Part shown: piece by piece, positions 42,697 to 55,063 of the stretch | Layout of the letters: each line of letters starts with the position of its first letter | Numbering within the stretch: position 1 is the stretch's first letter | DNA from: Sporothrix humicola | Lineage: Eukaryota; Ascomycota; Sordariomycetes; Ophiostomatales; Ophiostomataceae | Length of the DNA stretch: 64,000 nt | Reading direction: 5' to 3' | Assembly: GCA_021396245.1 (NCBI GenBank) | Contig: WNYE01000088.1 | Span: 116,371 to 180,370 of the forward strand | Translations under genes and position numbers: made by a program | The notes under the pieces: generated by a model | Seen by the model: the letters and a program-made list of their open reading frames with translations, nothing else | What the model was told of the DNA's origin: nothing | Databases searched by the model: none

Positions 42697-43894
42697 TGAC
42701 CCAGAGTCGTTAAATCTGATCGTTGGTGACGGCGGCCGTTGCAAACGGGATTATGAGGCAGTTGTGGGTGCGAAGCTTGAAACTGAACATCGCGACATTC
42801 ATCAGTTTGCGTATGCCCTCATTTCCCGTGACCTTTTTATTTCTCTATTTCTCGTTCACACACTGCCTCACTTCTGCTTCACCGTCGTTTCTTGCTCCCC
42901 CAAAGAGCCAGCCGCGACTCGTCGTGTATCGCTCTGTGTCGTTGTCGGCCAATCATTAGCCGCTGGCCCAATTCCCTTGTCCGAGGCTGGGCAAGAAAAT
43001 CCCATAGAAAACTCACAAAATCCTATGAGAAAAGCCCAGCAAAGCCCAGCCACTCTAAAAATACACACAGATCTTCTCTTATTTAATTTGAAAGTACCTG
43101 GCTTTCTACCTGGCTGTCTCGTGGCACAAGACATGGTAGGGCGGTTCGAAAGGGTCTTCCGCGACGGGCCGCTCACTCACTCTCATTTCGCTGGGATTTT
43201 ATTTTTGTATGAGAGCGTCTCGTGGGTAGCGGTTACGCTCACTCACTGCAAATTGCATAAGGGTCCAATCTTACTTGCCAGCATACCGAACAGGACGGCG
43301 GATAGAGTACCATAGATTTGGGAGGACTCTGTGTGTGCTGTTTTCATCAAGATTGTTTACAGCATTTTCATGTTCACGACATTCCCGCAGTAACAGCATA
43401 CACTTTCCACAGTATTCTCACCTTCATAGCGTAGATTTAACGATGGCTGATTGTTTTTAACTTGTTTATTTTTATTTAATATTTTTTACTGCTCTACCCT
43501 CAGAGGGCTGCCCGTTTCTGAAATGATTTTTTTTTTTGTCCCGAACATTAGAATAGAATTTGAAGTGTATAAAAAAGATGTTGATGCAAGAAGTGAAAAA
43601 TGTAAAACCCGGTCCTGTCTCGCCGACGCACACTCTTCCCCTACTGTACAGTCCGTTACCTGCATTGATAAAAAAAGAGAAGATGTAAAAAAAGGGCAGG
43701 GTATATCCAAAAACCAGCCGAAAATAACGAAGAAATGACGAAGCGAAGTAAAGAAGACGAATGTGTAAAAGAAAAGATGATGTCGGATGTTGGTACAATT
43801 GTATATGGTCGGATGTAAATGTCCATGTTGTGTAATGGGAAACCGTGGGGTTGATTGTTCTGTTGGTGTTTGTTGACGTTGACTTGACTTTCGC
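42697..43894. other. Intergenic, no gene seen
   Basis: A 183-codon plus-strand frame (42764-43315) has no recognisable motif and an unbiased composition, so it is not called. The 43440-43880 stretch is AT-rich and probably contains the 3' end of the DUF3455 gene transcript. Confidence 0.5.
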
Positions 43895-44769
43895 TTAACC
43901 GAAGAACCAGTAGAAGGCAGCGTAGGGAACGCTGCCGGCATCAGCGCCGAGGACGCTGCAGGTCTGCGAGGCACCACCGGCGGTGATGACGCGGTACACC
44001 TGCTGCACGCCGACCGACAAACCGTTGGGGTTGGCGCTGAGCTGCAGCCAGTCAACGGCGCTGGTCGAGATGATACCGGTGTCGGCAGTCGAGGGGGCCT
44101 TGACGTTGGCGGTCTTGTTCACGCTGCCAAAGATGCCGGCGCTGGCCAGGTTGAAGGTGGGGATACCGGCGCCGTCAAAGTAGTGGTGGCCCAGGAAGGG
44201 TGCAGGGCTGGGCAGAACACCGGGAATGGCGAGGGCAGCGGCAGCCGGGAAGGGGTCGGCGATGATGGCACCGTAGTCGGCCTCGGTCAGGACGTTGGGA
44301 GTCGACGGGGAGCCGGGGCTGTTGGCGTTGGCGTTGGCGAGGTTCAGGGGAATGTCCGAGCTGTGCAGAACCGAGTTGGAGATGGCGTTGAAGGCGGCAG
44401 CAGAGAGACCAGTCTTTGCGGTGCCGGGGTACAGGTTGGTAATATCGTACAGAACAGCCAGGGCACCGGTGGCGACGGCCGTTGCGTCGGCCGAAGCGCA
44501 CGTGTAGTTCTGGATACCATGGCCGACGGCGATCTTCTTCAGAGTAAGACCGGCAGCAGCAGCGGGGAGATCAGAGCCTGGAGTTGCAAATGTTAGTGTC
44601 GATGATTGCAAAATGCAGGAATCTGTTTTGGAAATCTAGAGTGTTTATTTTATTCAAACTTACCAGTACCAGTCGTGGGAAGAGCGTAGGTGGGCGGCTT
44701 GCAAGGTGCTGGAGCAGCCGAGACAACAGCCAGCAGGCTGGCGAGGATGGTGAGCGATCGTGCAGCCAT
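43895..44769 (-). CDS. Secreted DUF3455-family protein
   Basis: Exons 44769-44664 and 44577-43895 on the minus strand, with an 86-nt intron (GTAAGT to CCAG), give 262 aa. Residues 1-18 are a clear signal peptide (SLTILASLLAVVSAAPAP). The mature domain has the family marks GLTLKKIAVGHGIQNYTC, ALAVLYDIT, GHHYFDGAGIPTFNL, AVDWLQL and VYRVITAGGASQTC. Fungal members are often misnamed malate dehydrogenase in databases; the real function of DUF3455 is unknown, though many are abundant extracellular or stress-induced proteins. The two cysteines far apart could pair outside the cell. A long pyrimidine-rich leader lies upstream. Confidence 0.88.
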
Positions 44770-47700
44770 TGTGAATGATGGGGTTTGGCGATGGGGTGAA
44801 AAAGAAAAGAAACCGAATGAACGGGAGACAAAAAGATAATATATAAAAAGAACACGAAAAGAAGAGAAGAGGCTGACTCGAAGAAAATCAAAAGTCGAAA
44901 ATAGAGCAGTTGCGTAAACAGCGCGTGGGAAAATGAGTGCAATATAAAAGTTAAGCGCCGGCCAGGTTGGAGACCGTTTTTGGTGTAAGATATGGGAGGA
45001 CAACTGGGGAAAGTGGGCTATATATTGACAATGAAGGCTTCCAGAGCGTTTTTTTTTCTTGGGTAACCCCACAGCAAGAAGAACAGTGGACGGAATGGGA
45101 AAATGGATGGCAAGGCCGGCAAGGATCCAGAGAAGTGGGAAGGTAATGTATTTTTGGGATAGGGAAGAAGGTAAGAAAGTTGAAAAGTTTGGTTGAAGCT
45201 TTTTGGGTTGAGACCTGTCTGGAGAAGAAAAGAGACAAGACAAGATGTTTTCGAGGGGTGACAACGTCGACTTATATTGTCAAACTTTTGACTGAAAAAG
45301 ACTGAGAAAGACTGAATAGGAATGGAAGGTGTCTGTTAGAACAGAAAGAGGAATAGACTCAACTCGAAGAAGAGAAGTCAGAATCAAGGAGTCAGGAGTT
45401 GAGAAAGGAGTGTTTGAAAAGGAATAAGCAGCAAGGTGAAGAAGGGGTAAGGTAACGATGAAGGAAGCAAGTTGAGGGCAAGAGGAAGGAAGAGGACAAA
45501 CTCGAGGCAACGATATGGAGCACCAACAACAGGAAAGGCAACGAGAAAGAAGGAAAGAAAGCCAGAGTGTCTGAGGGCAGCCAGCCTGCAGCAGCCCAAA
45601 GCGGCGAACTGAGAGCAAAACACAGCAAACACACCAAAACATTAGCAATCAGAGAGGCAACAAACAGAGAGAAAAGAAGGCTTTGCCCCCGGCTCACGGA
45701 CGGGTCGAAGAACAAGCAGTGAGATGGCAGGGTGGAGCTCGAACCTTTGCGGTGGCATGGAAGGATACATGGAGACATGGTCGTGGGCCGGCCAGGGCCC
45801 AAAGGTTGCACTGGCCCATCCATGTCCCCTGTCAATTTGAGGATTTTGGCCAGGCCAGGCCAGTTGCTATTTTCGCCAAAGCCATCTTTCTTTGTTGTTC
45901 AGTCTCTCAGTGTCCATCGAGGCACGCTAGTGTCGATTTTGAGGCGTTTGGACTGGACGACGAAGCGACCTCCGTTTTCTGACGGCCTGTTTCGGTGTGC
46001 TCTCGACGTTGTATCTGGACATCCTGCCTTGCATCGTGGAAATACAACCCCACGGTCCAACTTGCCGTCAACCGATGCAGATGCTCACTCGCAACAGCAA
46101 GTTCAAGACGGACGGCAGCAAAGACCGAGGAGGAATGCGAAGACCGACAGAAGCCTCCGTTTTGAGGGTTCACCTTGTGTCAACATTGGAGGGATTCTAG
46201 ATCTCACTTTGGACAGGACCTGCACTTGCACAAATAGCCTCTTGACAGTTCTGGACTCATTATTCGCATTGTGTCTTTGTCCCCCGCGAGCCCCTCAGTC
46301 TTTCAGCTCGTGCTCCATAACTCGTACGAGTGACCCTGTGTGCAGATCTGTTCTCGAAGTGGGGGACGCCACTGTAATCACAAACGCGAATCGTGCATGA
46401 GGGGAGAAGGAAAGAGAAGAAGAAAACAGAAAAAAGACGTTAGCACTGCACGGATGCACGAGACAAGACGCTGAAAACGGAACTAGAAAGAATTGAGGCA
46501 AACGCAGAAATAAAAATAAATAAGCTACGGAGTACAAAGTCAAGAACAAGAACAGAAAGTTGTGGTCCGGAAAAGAGACGGGGGACGCGGGTGCGGCAAG
46601 ATTACCGTTTGCTGAAAGACGGGATAAAAACGATGGCTGCGTCTAAAACGACAGGGGGTGTGTTTAGCTGCAGAAAAGCTGCAGAAAGGGCTGCAAGGGG
46701 GAGCGGATGGAGAGGCGACATTGAAGCCAGGGTCCTTTGCCACTGTGAGAAGACGAGCACAACCACAAACTCACCAAGCATGTCGCTCATGGTCTGCAAC
46801 CTCAAAAGCGTGGTACGCAGAACGGGGTATGTGCATGGGCGATGGACGATGTACCTCCGTATCGAGGACTGAACTCATTGAGAAGTGGTACCTGTAAGAC
46901 ATTTGCGACGTACTTACACAGTAATACGTCGTAAATAAGAGAGCGTAGGCATAAGCTTGTGCAACCGAGTTGTGCATCACGTCGTTTGTTCAGACGGCAC
47001 GATGTCCACAGGATGCCCCGTGCGTTTGTGCTGTTGTCTTGATTCTCCTTACGGCGTATCCTCATGCAGGAGACGAATGGTGGCAAAGGGCCACAGAGAG
47101 CCAGAGCCTCTTCATCACACGGCAATGTGCCTCGTGGTACACAAGTGGCGCTCTCTTCATTTCTTGCAATTGCTGACTCGGGCAGGACGAATGGCTCCGA
47201 AAAAAGGTCGGTGACTGTGCATGTCTTTTTTTCTCTGTTTCTGTGTTTGTAAATGAGCTTGTGCTTGTGCATCCGTTGCATGCATATTCTCGCATACCCC
47301 ATTGCATGCAGGGCGGTCCAGCAGCGATTCTGGACCAACGATGCCCTCCGAGACAGCGATACCTTGCTTGTTGCACTGCAGCACCAACAGCAGCAGTTGC
47401 AAGTAAATACTGGCCGGCCTGGAGAAACAAGCAACAAGCAACATGCACCACAGGAAGAGGCAAGGAGTAACAAGCGCGGTGCCTGTTATGTCGGACAGGG
47501 TCAACCGCGCCGTGCTGTTGGTTCCAAGTCCCTCTCTTGACTGACTGGGTTCGTGCTGTTATTTCTGCTACTGTTGTGCCACGGCGATGGTTCAGCCAGG
47601 TGACCCAAGCGATAAAAGTCGAGGGAAAAGAATTGGCATTGGCATTGCCAGTTGTCTCCAGCTTTGCCGGATTGCGTACTCTGATGCCGCCCTCTCGGTT

Positions 47701-50700
47701 GTGGGAGAATGTTCTCCTCTTTCTCTTTGACCGAGAGGTGTGCATTGGGACACAAATAACAACAATAACAGGCGTCCCCAGTATTAGCAATAACACAACA
47801 ACATAAAGCGGCACGATGCACCGAGGACTCTCTTGTGCCGAGCCGCGGAGATATTCTTTTGTGGAAGGCGGGCGGGGAAGATGCGAGAGGAAAGGAAGGA
47901 AAAAAGAAAGATGTATCTTGTTGTCTCTCTTTCCTTCAGACGGAGGATGTTTGTTGCTCCGTCTTGGGTCTTTGACGCTCTGGAGAGGGAGATGCAGACG
48001 AGTTTTTTCAACTTTCTTTGATGCAACTCTGCAGGTTCGTCAAAGGCAGTATGCATGCGAGGGTCCATGCTGGGTTGAGATGATTCAGGGTATCATTGAC
48101 AATCGAGGCGACGAAAACGAGAGAAAGGAGGGACGAACGCAGACGAACACAACCTCGACAACCAAAAGCGAAAAACGGAGGACTCACTCACTCGCAAAGA
48201 AAGGGGAAACCGCCACCGAAAGTGGGTGTGCCCTGTCAATTAGACGGAAACCCTGGATGCGTTTGAACGGTAGCAGTGTTCCGTGCGCATGGGCGTTGTC
48301 GTTGTTGTCTCTGTGGGGATAGGCCATTGCGTTGAATTTGCGTTGATTTGGGGGCGGCAGAGAGAAGAAGAAAGAAAACGGAGGAGATGAAAGAAGAAGA
48401 AGAAAACATCAAAACACAAAAGTATCTCCGTTGTCAGAAAAGGGGTAAAACATATCGTGAGATTCAGTAAAAGGAAAGAACGATGATGCTCTTTCCTTGC
48501 CTTCGCGAAGTCTTCACGATCGCACTTTCCATTTTAGTGGTCTTCTCACCAGCCAATACCGTGTTGTGTCTTTTACGTGTCGAGGCTCGGGCCAAGAACG
48601 GTTGCTCCCCGAACGCGATGGCCGTCCATAATACGGCCATTATTGATTCTATTTTCTGATATTATTCTTTTATTTTCCAATTTTCCCTCTTATTTCCTTC
48701 TGACATATTTCCTTCTTTGGGTGGCGGTCGGGTGCAATCTCTGTATGCGCCATCCGTCGGTGGACGCCCAGGCGACCTTGCCTCCTTCCGCGCCCAGGGC
48801 AAAGAGGTCAGGACGCTCCTTCCGTTATTTCCTTGACGGAAAAGTTCGTCTCTGTTCCTCTGTTCCTCTGTTCTTTCCCAAAAATAAAAACGTGCAGGTC
48901 GCGCAGGCGCAAAGGTGTGGGTAGCATTGGCTGCGAGGAAGGAGACACTGGAAGGCGACACTGAGGAGAAAGGAGGGCAAAAAGAAAGAAAGACTGCAGA
49001 AGGGCAGGGGTGTCTCATGCAGCCAAAATGAGATGTCGCAATATTGGTTGACAAGAGATTCGATTTTTACGCCGTATGTGTGTCGCCCTCTCTCACTGTC
49101 GCCTCAACAGAGCAAGAACAATACGAGTTGTCATTTCAATTCTTTTCAATTGGACTTGGTGCGCGGTTTCTTTGCAGGTATTTTTATCTCTCGGAACGCA
49201 TAATCGAGATACAAGCGCGCTGGCCAATCGACTTGTAACTTTTCTACGACGTACTTCGGGTGTCGACGTCGTCGCGATGTTTCTATTTCGGACTCTTTTG
49301 TCTGTCAACATTAGAAAGCATCGCCGACTTCTATTTTCATCGTCATAATTTCACTGTCAAAGACCTCGATGTTGGTGCAGTATTGCTCACTCCGTTTCTC
49401 ACCTTATCGAATTGACGTTTCTTTTGCTCACCTCTGCTTCATTTCCGTTTCTGCTTGGACGGTAAGATACCGTTTCGCGGCCGTCCAAACTTAATTTACC
49501 CCTGACAAGCAAGGTGCAGGCTGAACTGCGAGAAAACAAGCAATACCATTGACAAGAGAGCAAAAGATGGGTCACGCAAGATGCCTGCCTGAAGCCCTGG
49601 AAGCCTGGAAGCCTGGGATGCTTGTCCTGTCAAAAGGATCTCACGCCCAGGATGCCCAAGCAACAGTGGAAACGTTTGGGCGTGGCCCCCAATTCAGCTG
49701 CAACTCTAACACTCAAAATTCGAGTGTCCTTTCCCACGTTCAGGCAAGTGCAGCGCTCAGACCAGGATCGACCCTCTGCGCAATTCGACGCCGTTGTTTG
49801 ATGTTTGATCTTCGAAACATTTACCAGAGTCCACGCAGAAATAAAATCGACAACGTCTTCATGATCCCCCTTCCCCTGGCGAGCATCAGAAGCGACTGTT
49901 GGGATGAAAGTGGAAGACAGGGAAATGTCGACAAGCAATCGAATGCGAAGCTTAATGATTTTCTCCTTTTCTCCTTTTCTCCTCTTCTCCTCTTCATTCT
50001 CCGTCCTCCACTGCCCGTTTCTCCTCTTTTCAAGTCAAATCTCGCCCTACAAGGAGAGACAAGCATACTTGCACTTTGTACGACGTAAAAGCACAGAAGA
50101 TTGCGAGAGGACTGTGCTTTGTGTGGAGATAGCCCACTGATTTTCAACGTCCAACGTTATTCTGCAGGCATCAATGCCCATTTTCAACGCATTGAATGCA
50201 TTGTCGAGCCTATCAACGCTTTGATTGTGAGAAAGAGGACATTTTCATACGCATACGCCGTAACGCATCGCACGGAAGACTCCGAAGTCTCCGTGCTCAA
50301 GTCCAAGCAGACCAAGGAGATCAACATAGCCACCACACCGGCGACGGCTTGTCGGGTCAGTCTTCCCTCGATGTGGTGGTCACTGCTTCTTTTGCGACGA
50401 TCTTGACCAGTCTTGTTTTTCTTCACCTGACATGTTTGATCCATGGCGTTGGGAGGGGAGAGGGGAGATCAGGAGCGCTTCAGAGGCTCAGAGGCGCGCT
50501 TCACAGCCGCAGACAAGACCAGCGCATCACTTCCTGATCAAGAAGGCTCAAACAAGCGACATCAAGGAGACTTGGAACTTGCTGACACCTTCCTCAACTG
50601 TTCCTCAAAGCTTCTATCACCATCACTAAAAGAAGGGAGCAGATCGCCACGTCCTGTCTCAGTTCGACTCCTCATAGCTTCAGAAATATCCGATGCGCTG

Positions 50701-52027
50701 GTGCGGTGATCCTGCAGAGCCTATCTGATCCTCTGACAGCATGTATTCTCATGCATTGTCGCGCATTTCGAGTGCATCGTCTGCGCCTTTGCTTGACTTC
50801 TTACTTGACACCCGCCACATCCTTCGTCCTGCCTCCTTCGCCTTCTTCCTTCCGCCTCACTATCCTGCGCCCCAGCAGTTTCTTTCCTTCCCCAAGATTG
50901 ACTCCCAGTATCTCATCCTTCTGCTTCAACTGCGTTTGGGGATGTTGGTTAGTGCTTATGTCTTCTGTATTTTCTGGGACCGACACCAGCTTTCTGTCGC
51001 ATTTTGGGCGCCATGGGAAGGGGCTTGTGCTCTGGGGTGGCTGAATACTCCGTAGAGGCAAATGCAGACCAGCGTCTCGCAGAACTGCGACTGGAAGGAT
51101 GAGGCACGATCCAACGCTGGACGTCGGGTTGTCGGCCACTGAACTGAAAAGCAACTGAAAAACGCACTCCTCCTTGACGAAATTACACGTTGCAGACGGC
51201 TGTAGCGAGTTTCTTGTAAAAGCAACAGCAGGTTGCACGCCTAAATATCAATGGCGCTGTCTGCAACGAGGTCATTGCTGCTGACATCTCAGCCTAAGCG
51301 CATCGCATCGAGTTGACTTGTCGATGCGACAGACTGGAAGACCGACAAATGTACCCAACCCAACAAAATTACCCGGTAGGAACGTCGGCATCGGAAACCC
51401 GAGTTCTGTATTCTGTCTTTTTTTGTTTTGACCTTTGACGCACCATCGCACAGTCATCCTCCTCGTCTCCATCTGTCCTACGATGACATCGTGTCTTGTC
51501 GACTGCGACGTTCAATTGCTGCAACTTCACAACACGAATAACTCACAACATCATGAAAGCATCACCGAATCTGGAAAAGCGTCTGTTTGAAGGGGGATCT
51601 CTTGCGACTCTATTTTGTAGAAGTATCTATCTGTATCTCTCGTTTTTTGTCCAGTGCACGGGCCTGGCATCGCCTGTTTGCCTGTTGGTGTTGCAAGAAT
51701 CCTGAAACAAGCAAAATCCCAAAATGGCAGTCAACATCCAAGACTGGGTATCAAAAAGCAACCTACTGTGTACAACTCGAACTCCCAAGAATCCAGGTCC
51801 AAGAATCCAAGACTGTGACATTCAAAAGTTGGGACGACAATTCTCCTTTTCCCGGATTTCCCCTGACCACCTCGTAGGGCAGTACTTCCTGGCAATAGCA
51901 GACCGACAGCATCGACTATGTCGATCCCAAAACACGACAAAAACGCATTGATGTTTTTTGTTTCTGTTTCATCCCCCTTCTGTCCTCGCTTCGCTCGCAT
52001 TCCTCGTTCACTCGTCTTCTCTCGCAA
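44770..52027. other. 7.3-kb gene-free stretch
   Basis: No frame above 223 codons and none with a recognisable domain. The longest overlap on opposite strands and have no codon bias. 44770-45720 is pyrimidine-rich on the minus strand and is probably the promoter and leader of the DUF3455 gene. The rest is of mixed composition with scattered purine runs, two copies of the dispersed TACGGAGTA motif (46526-46534 and 51046-51054), and no transposon signature that I could see. It may hold regulatory DNA, a non-coding transcript or a small spliced gene that I missed. Confidence 0.5.
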
Positions 52028-55000
52028 CTACAGCCCGCTCTTTGCCCGCTTGAGCTGCGGCGGCGACACTGGGCTCAAATTCTCGTCCTCCCACTGCCGC
52101 GCCCTCTTCCGACTAGGACTGTCGCCCGGCAGACTCCTAGGCCGGGGAGGGGCATTCTCCCAGTTGTGCTTGTGGCCGTACAGGCTGTCGACGCTGTCGA
52201 AGCTCACGTTGCTGTCTTTGCTTTGCTGGCTCTCTTGGCTCTCCTGGCTGTCACCGTTTGTGGTAGACGGCGCCGTCAAACTGGAAATAAAGTCGATTGG
52301 TGAGGAGTCCTGCCGTGGGGGCGACTGGGAGGACGGCAGGTCCAGCTCCGGTGTTCGTGGCGTCAAGGGCGTGGCTGGCGTGCCCAGCAGGGCTTGCATA
52401 CTAGGGAGTCGTCGCTTGGGTGTTGAGGGTAAGTCCATGACGAGTGGTTCGGCGTCGGTAGTCATTGGTGGGCTTTCCGGCCGGTCCGTCTCCGTCTCCT
52501 GGCTGTCGCCGGTCAAGTCAATGACGGTGACGGTGGGCTGAGCCATTTTCTTGGGTATCTTTGAGGGTAATGGCCGGTAGATCCTTTCGTCCTTGTAGGT
52601 GTTGACCGTGACGATGGACAGTTGGCTGTGCTTGTCCTGCCTCTTTCCCTGCGTGCCCTCGTCCTCGAGAATTTCGATGAGAGGGAGCGGCGTGTACGGT
52701 ACGCTCAGACTGGCCGACCCGGGCACGGACCCGGACTGGCTTCTCCCATGTGTTGACGATGACTGGCTTCTGGCTGTCGTCTGCGAGGGCGACTGCGACT
52801 GGCTCGTCTCGGCGTCCATGGCGATGCCCTGTCGGTCCGCCTTTTTGAGCCGTGCCACCCAGTGCGCGTGGTCGTCGTCGTCACCGTCTTCGGGGGCGTC
52901 CCCTCCGGGTCCATCAAAAAAGTCGTCGTCATACACCGTCGTCCGCGCCTCGGTCTCGACGGCCATGGTCTGCAGGTCTGCAAACGACAGCGTATCGCGG
53001 TACGTCCGGTCAAAGTGGAACTTGACGACGGACGGGAACCGCGGGCTCCAGAAGCGGCCGTAGCCTTGTCTGTGAAAACTAAAGCAGCGGATGTCGACGA
53101 CGGGCGGGTCGGCAAAGAGGTCGGTGGGGCCGCCCTTGCTGTCGTCCAAGCCAGGTTCGAAGGGGGCAAGATCAAAGGGGCAGTCGTTGCCGTCATCCGG
53201 CCTCGGCTGTGTCTTCTTTCGCCCACGACCGCCCTTCGCCACAGGAACGACGCGCGGTCGGCAGTGCTTCAGGAAGGTGGCCATCTGGACGGAAGTGAGA
53301 GTGACAACATTGGTGATGACAAACCGGGGTCGCGTGTCACCCGGTTTGGGCGTGTCGGGACAGCCGATAAAGAAATGTGTCCACCGTAGTCCCGGCAGGT
53401 CCGAAGGATATTCGCGGGCTTTGGCGGCATCGTAGCGGGCGCCGACGACGGCAAAATCGCCGACTTCGCCAAAGCCGCCAATGTAGCCCTTTTTGAGCTT
53501 GATGACGTAGGACGAGAGGTAGGGCCACTGGAGGCAGGTGGTCTCGGTGCGATTTTTCTCACAAGGGCCGTTGAGGTCAAAATAAGGATCTTTCAACGGC
53601 TTCAGGACCAGCCCCTCCAAATGGGCCGTGATGCACCGGGCAAAGGCGCGGCGGAGCTGGCCGGCGGCTTCAGACGAGCGAAAGTCAATGACCTCGCGCT
53701 GGACGAGCTCCGCGTAGCCCGTACGGCAGGTGATGAGCTCTTGGAGGCGGCGGAACCGGTCCTCGTGGCTTTTTGAGAGCAAAGATTCGTCGTCGATGAG
53801 CATGACGTCGTAGTAAACAATCATAAGGTGTTCGTGGTCTTGTGTGTCGGCGCGGGGGTCACAGTAGAGGCGCGAGCCGCTGCGGGTGACATGCTTCCGG
53901 ATGGCGTCGAAATCCATGATCTTAAGGGCCCTCTCGTCGTAGGCCAGCATCTCGCCCTCGAGAATGCAGCCTTTGGTGATGGGACAGTCCGGCTGGCCGA
54001 GCCGCAAAGACTCGCGGATGGCGCAGTGCAGGTTGACCCGGTCCCACGTGCTGTCCTTGCCGCTCTTCGAGAAGAGTTGCAGACAAGACTCATCGTCTGC
54101 TCCCTGCTCGAGATTGACGTGCACCTGGACGTACTCGCCGTCCATCTTGTGCTCGCAGCTCATGCGCTGCGGGCCGGCCATGCTGATGCAGTGCTGGATG
54201 CTGCGGCCCTTGGCCCACTGTTGCCGGCCGACCTTGACGCCAAGGCGGGGCCTCACGGTGCCTTTGCTGGCGTCGGCCAACGAGAGCACGGCCGCCTCCA
54301 GGTTGGCATGCACCTGGAGAGCCTGTGGCAGCCCCCGGTGGAACGCTCGCGCAACAACCGTTCCGTTCAAGACGCACGGCCGCAAGTCTTTGAGGATCAG
54401 ACGCGTCAGCCATTTCGCGCCGCCCGGGTCGAGGCGCTGGTAGAGATTGGTCAAGGCCTGCTGTGAAGTGGGCGGCGTGTCCAAGTTGCTCCTTTTGCTC
54501 CTTGCGGCAGTGGCCACCGTCGCTCCTCGCACGGCTGGCGCGCTGAACCGACAGCGGGCGGCCACGCTGTGCAGCACAGAATCAACCTCTTCGACGCTCA
54601 CTGGCACGACGGGCACCGGAAACGGCGTCCTCTTCAGAATGGCCTCGACGCAGTCGGCAAGGTCGACCGGACCCGTCGTGGCGTGCTCGCAGGGCCGCAT
54701 CCATCGCGAGAGTTCGGGGATGCGCGAGTGGCCGAGGCCCAGGGCGCGGATCAGGATGCGTTGGAGACCACGGGCCTGGAGGGCGTAGACGCGGTCGGTG
54801 CGGCGGTCAGGGAGGAGGGTGGAGAGGAGGGCGGTCGCCGATGCGGCCGCTGGGGACCCTGCGGCAGCGGGAGAGGCTGATGTGGCCAACGATGGGCTCT
54901 CTGTTAGAGCTGGGGTTGGCACCAATGCGTCCACCTCTTTCCGGTGCTTGGCGAACCAGGCATTGACGATTTGGTTGACCACTTTTGGCTGGCTCCGTCG

Positions 55001-55063
55001 AGAGTCTGGCAGTTCGGCTACCTGCTCGAACAGGTCGCAGACATGGCTGAAGAGGAAAGGCAT
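52028..55063 (-). CDS. ATP-dependent DNA ligase, LIG4-like, without BRCT domains
   Basis: An intronless 1011-aa protein. Residues 1-260 resemble the DNA-binding region of eukaryotic ligases (FSHVCDLFEQVAEL start; LTRLILKDLRPCVLN). The nucleotidyltransferase core has motif I HKMDGEYVQVH with adenylated Lys306, LEGEMLAYDE (motif III region), LEGLVLKPLKDPY (motif IV) and YVIKLKKGY (motif V). An OB-like part follows (DFAVVGARYDAAKAREYPSDL, then FVITNVVTLTSVQMATFLKH). From about residue 720 the protein is disordered, with Ser-Gln runs. LIG4 proper ends in two BRCT domains and an XRCC4-binding linker; neither is visible here. A VTVIDLTGD motif at about residues 845-853 looks like a SUMO-interacting motif. 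It is expected to be a nuclear enzyme sealing DNA nicks or ends; the pathway is uncertain. Confidence 0.85.
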   Translation of the reverse strand: MPFLFSHVCDLFEQVAELPDSRRSQPKVVNQIVNAWFAKHRKEVDALVPTPALTESPSLATSASPAAAGSPAAASATALLSTLLPDRRTDRVYALQARGLQRILIRALGLGHSRIPELSRWMRPCEHATTGPVDLADCVEAILKRTPFPVPVVPVSVEEVDSVLHSVAARCRFSAPAVRGATVATAARSKRSNLDTPPTSQQALTNLYQRLDPGGAKWLTRLILKDLRPCVLNGTVVARAFHRGLPQALQVHANLEAAVLSLADASKGTVRPRLGVKVGRQQWAKGRSIQHCISMAGPQRMSCEHKMDGEYVQVHVNLEQGADDESCLQLFSKSGKDSTWDRVNLHCAIRESLRLGQPDCPITKGCILEGEMLAYDERALKIMDFDAIRKHVTRSGSRLYCDPRADTQDHEHLMIVYYDVMLIDDESLLSKSHEDRFRRLQELITCRTGYAELVQREVIDFRSSEAAGQLRRAFARCITAHLEGLVLKPLKDPYFDLNGPCEKNRTETTCLQWPYLSSYVIKLKKGYIGGFGEVGDFAVVGARYDAAKAREYPSDLPGLRWTHFFIGCPDTPKPGDTRPRFVITNVVTLTSVQMATFLKHCRPRVVPVAKGGRGRKKTQPRPDDGNDCPFDLAPFEPGLDDSKGGPTDLFADPPVVDIRCFSFHRQGYGRFWSPRFPSVVKFHFDRTYRDTLSFADLQTMAVETEARTTVYDDDFFDGPGGDAPEDGDDDDHAHWVARLKKADRQGIAMDAETSQSQSPSQTTARSQSSSTHGRSQSGSVPGSASLSVPYTPLPLIEILEDEGTQGKRQDKHSQLSIVTVNTYKDERIYRPLPSKIPKKMAQPTVTVIDLTGDSQETETDRPESPPMTTDAEPLVMDLPSTPKRRLPSMQALLGTPATPLTPRTPELDLPSSQSPPRQDSSPIDFISSLTAPSTTNGDSQESQESQQSKDSNVSFDSVDSLYGHKHNWENAPPRPRSLPGDSPSRKRARQWEDENLSPVSPPQLKRAKSGL

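Noticed and set aside
42764..43315. 183-codon plus-strand frame next to the tRNA gene
   Set aside because: No recognisable domain and no codon bias. It starts in the region just upstream of the tRNA gene.
45392..45835. 147-codon hydrophobic minus-strand frame upstream of the DUF3455 gene
   Set aside because: The Leu/Phe/Ser-rich translation follows from a pyrimidine-rich leader. No start context or family was recognised.
47816..48322. 168-codon frame inside the gene-free interval
   Set aside because: Arg/Lys/Ser-rich translation of purine-rich DNA, with an overlapping frame on the other strand and no motif.
52599..54880. Several plus-strand frames of 100-212 codons
   Set aside because: They are antisense to the DNA ligase gene, which has continuous family motifs on the minus strand.
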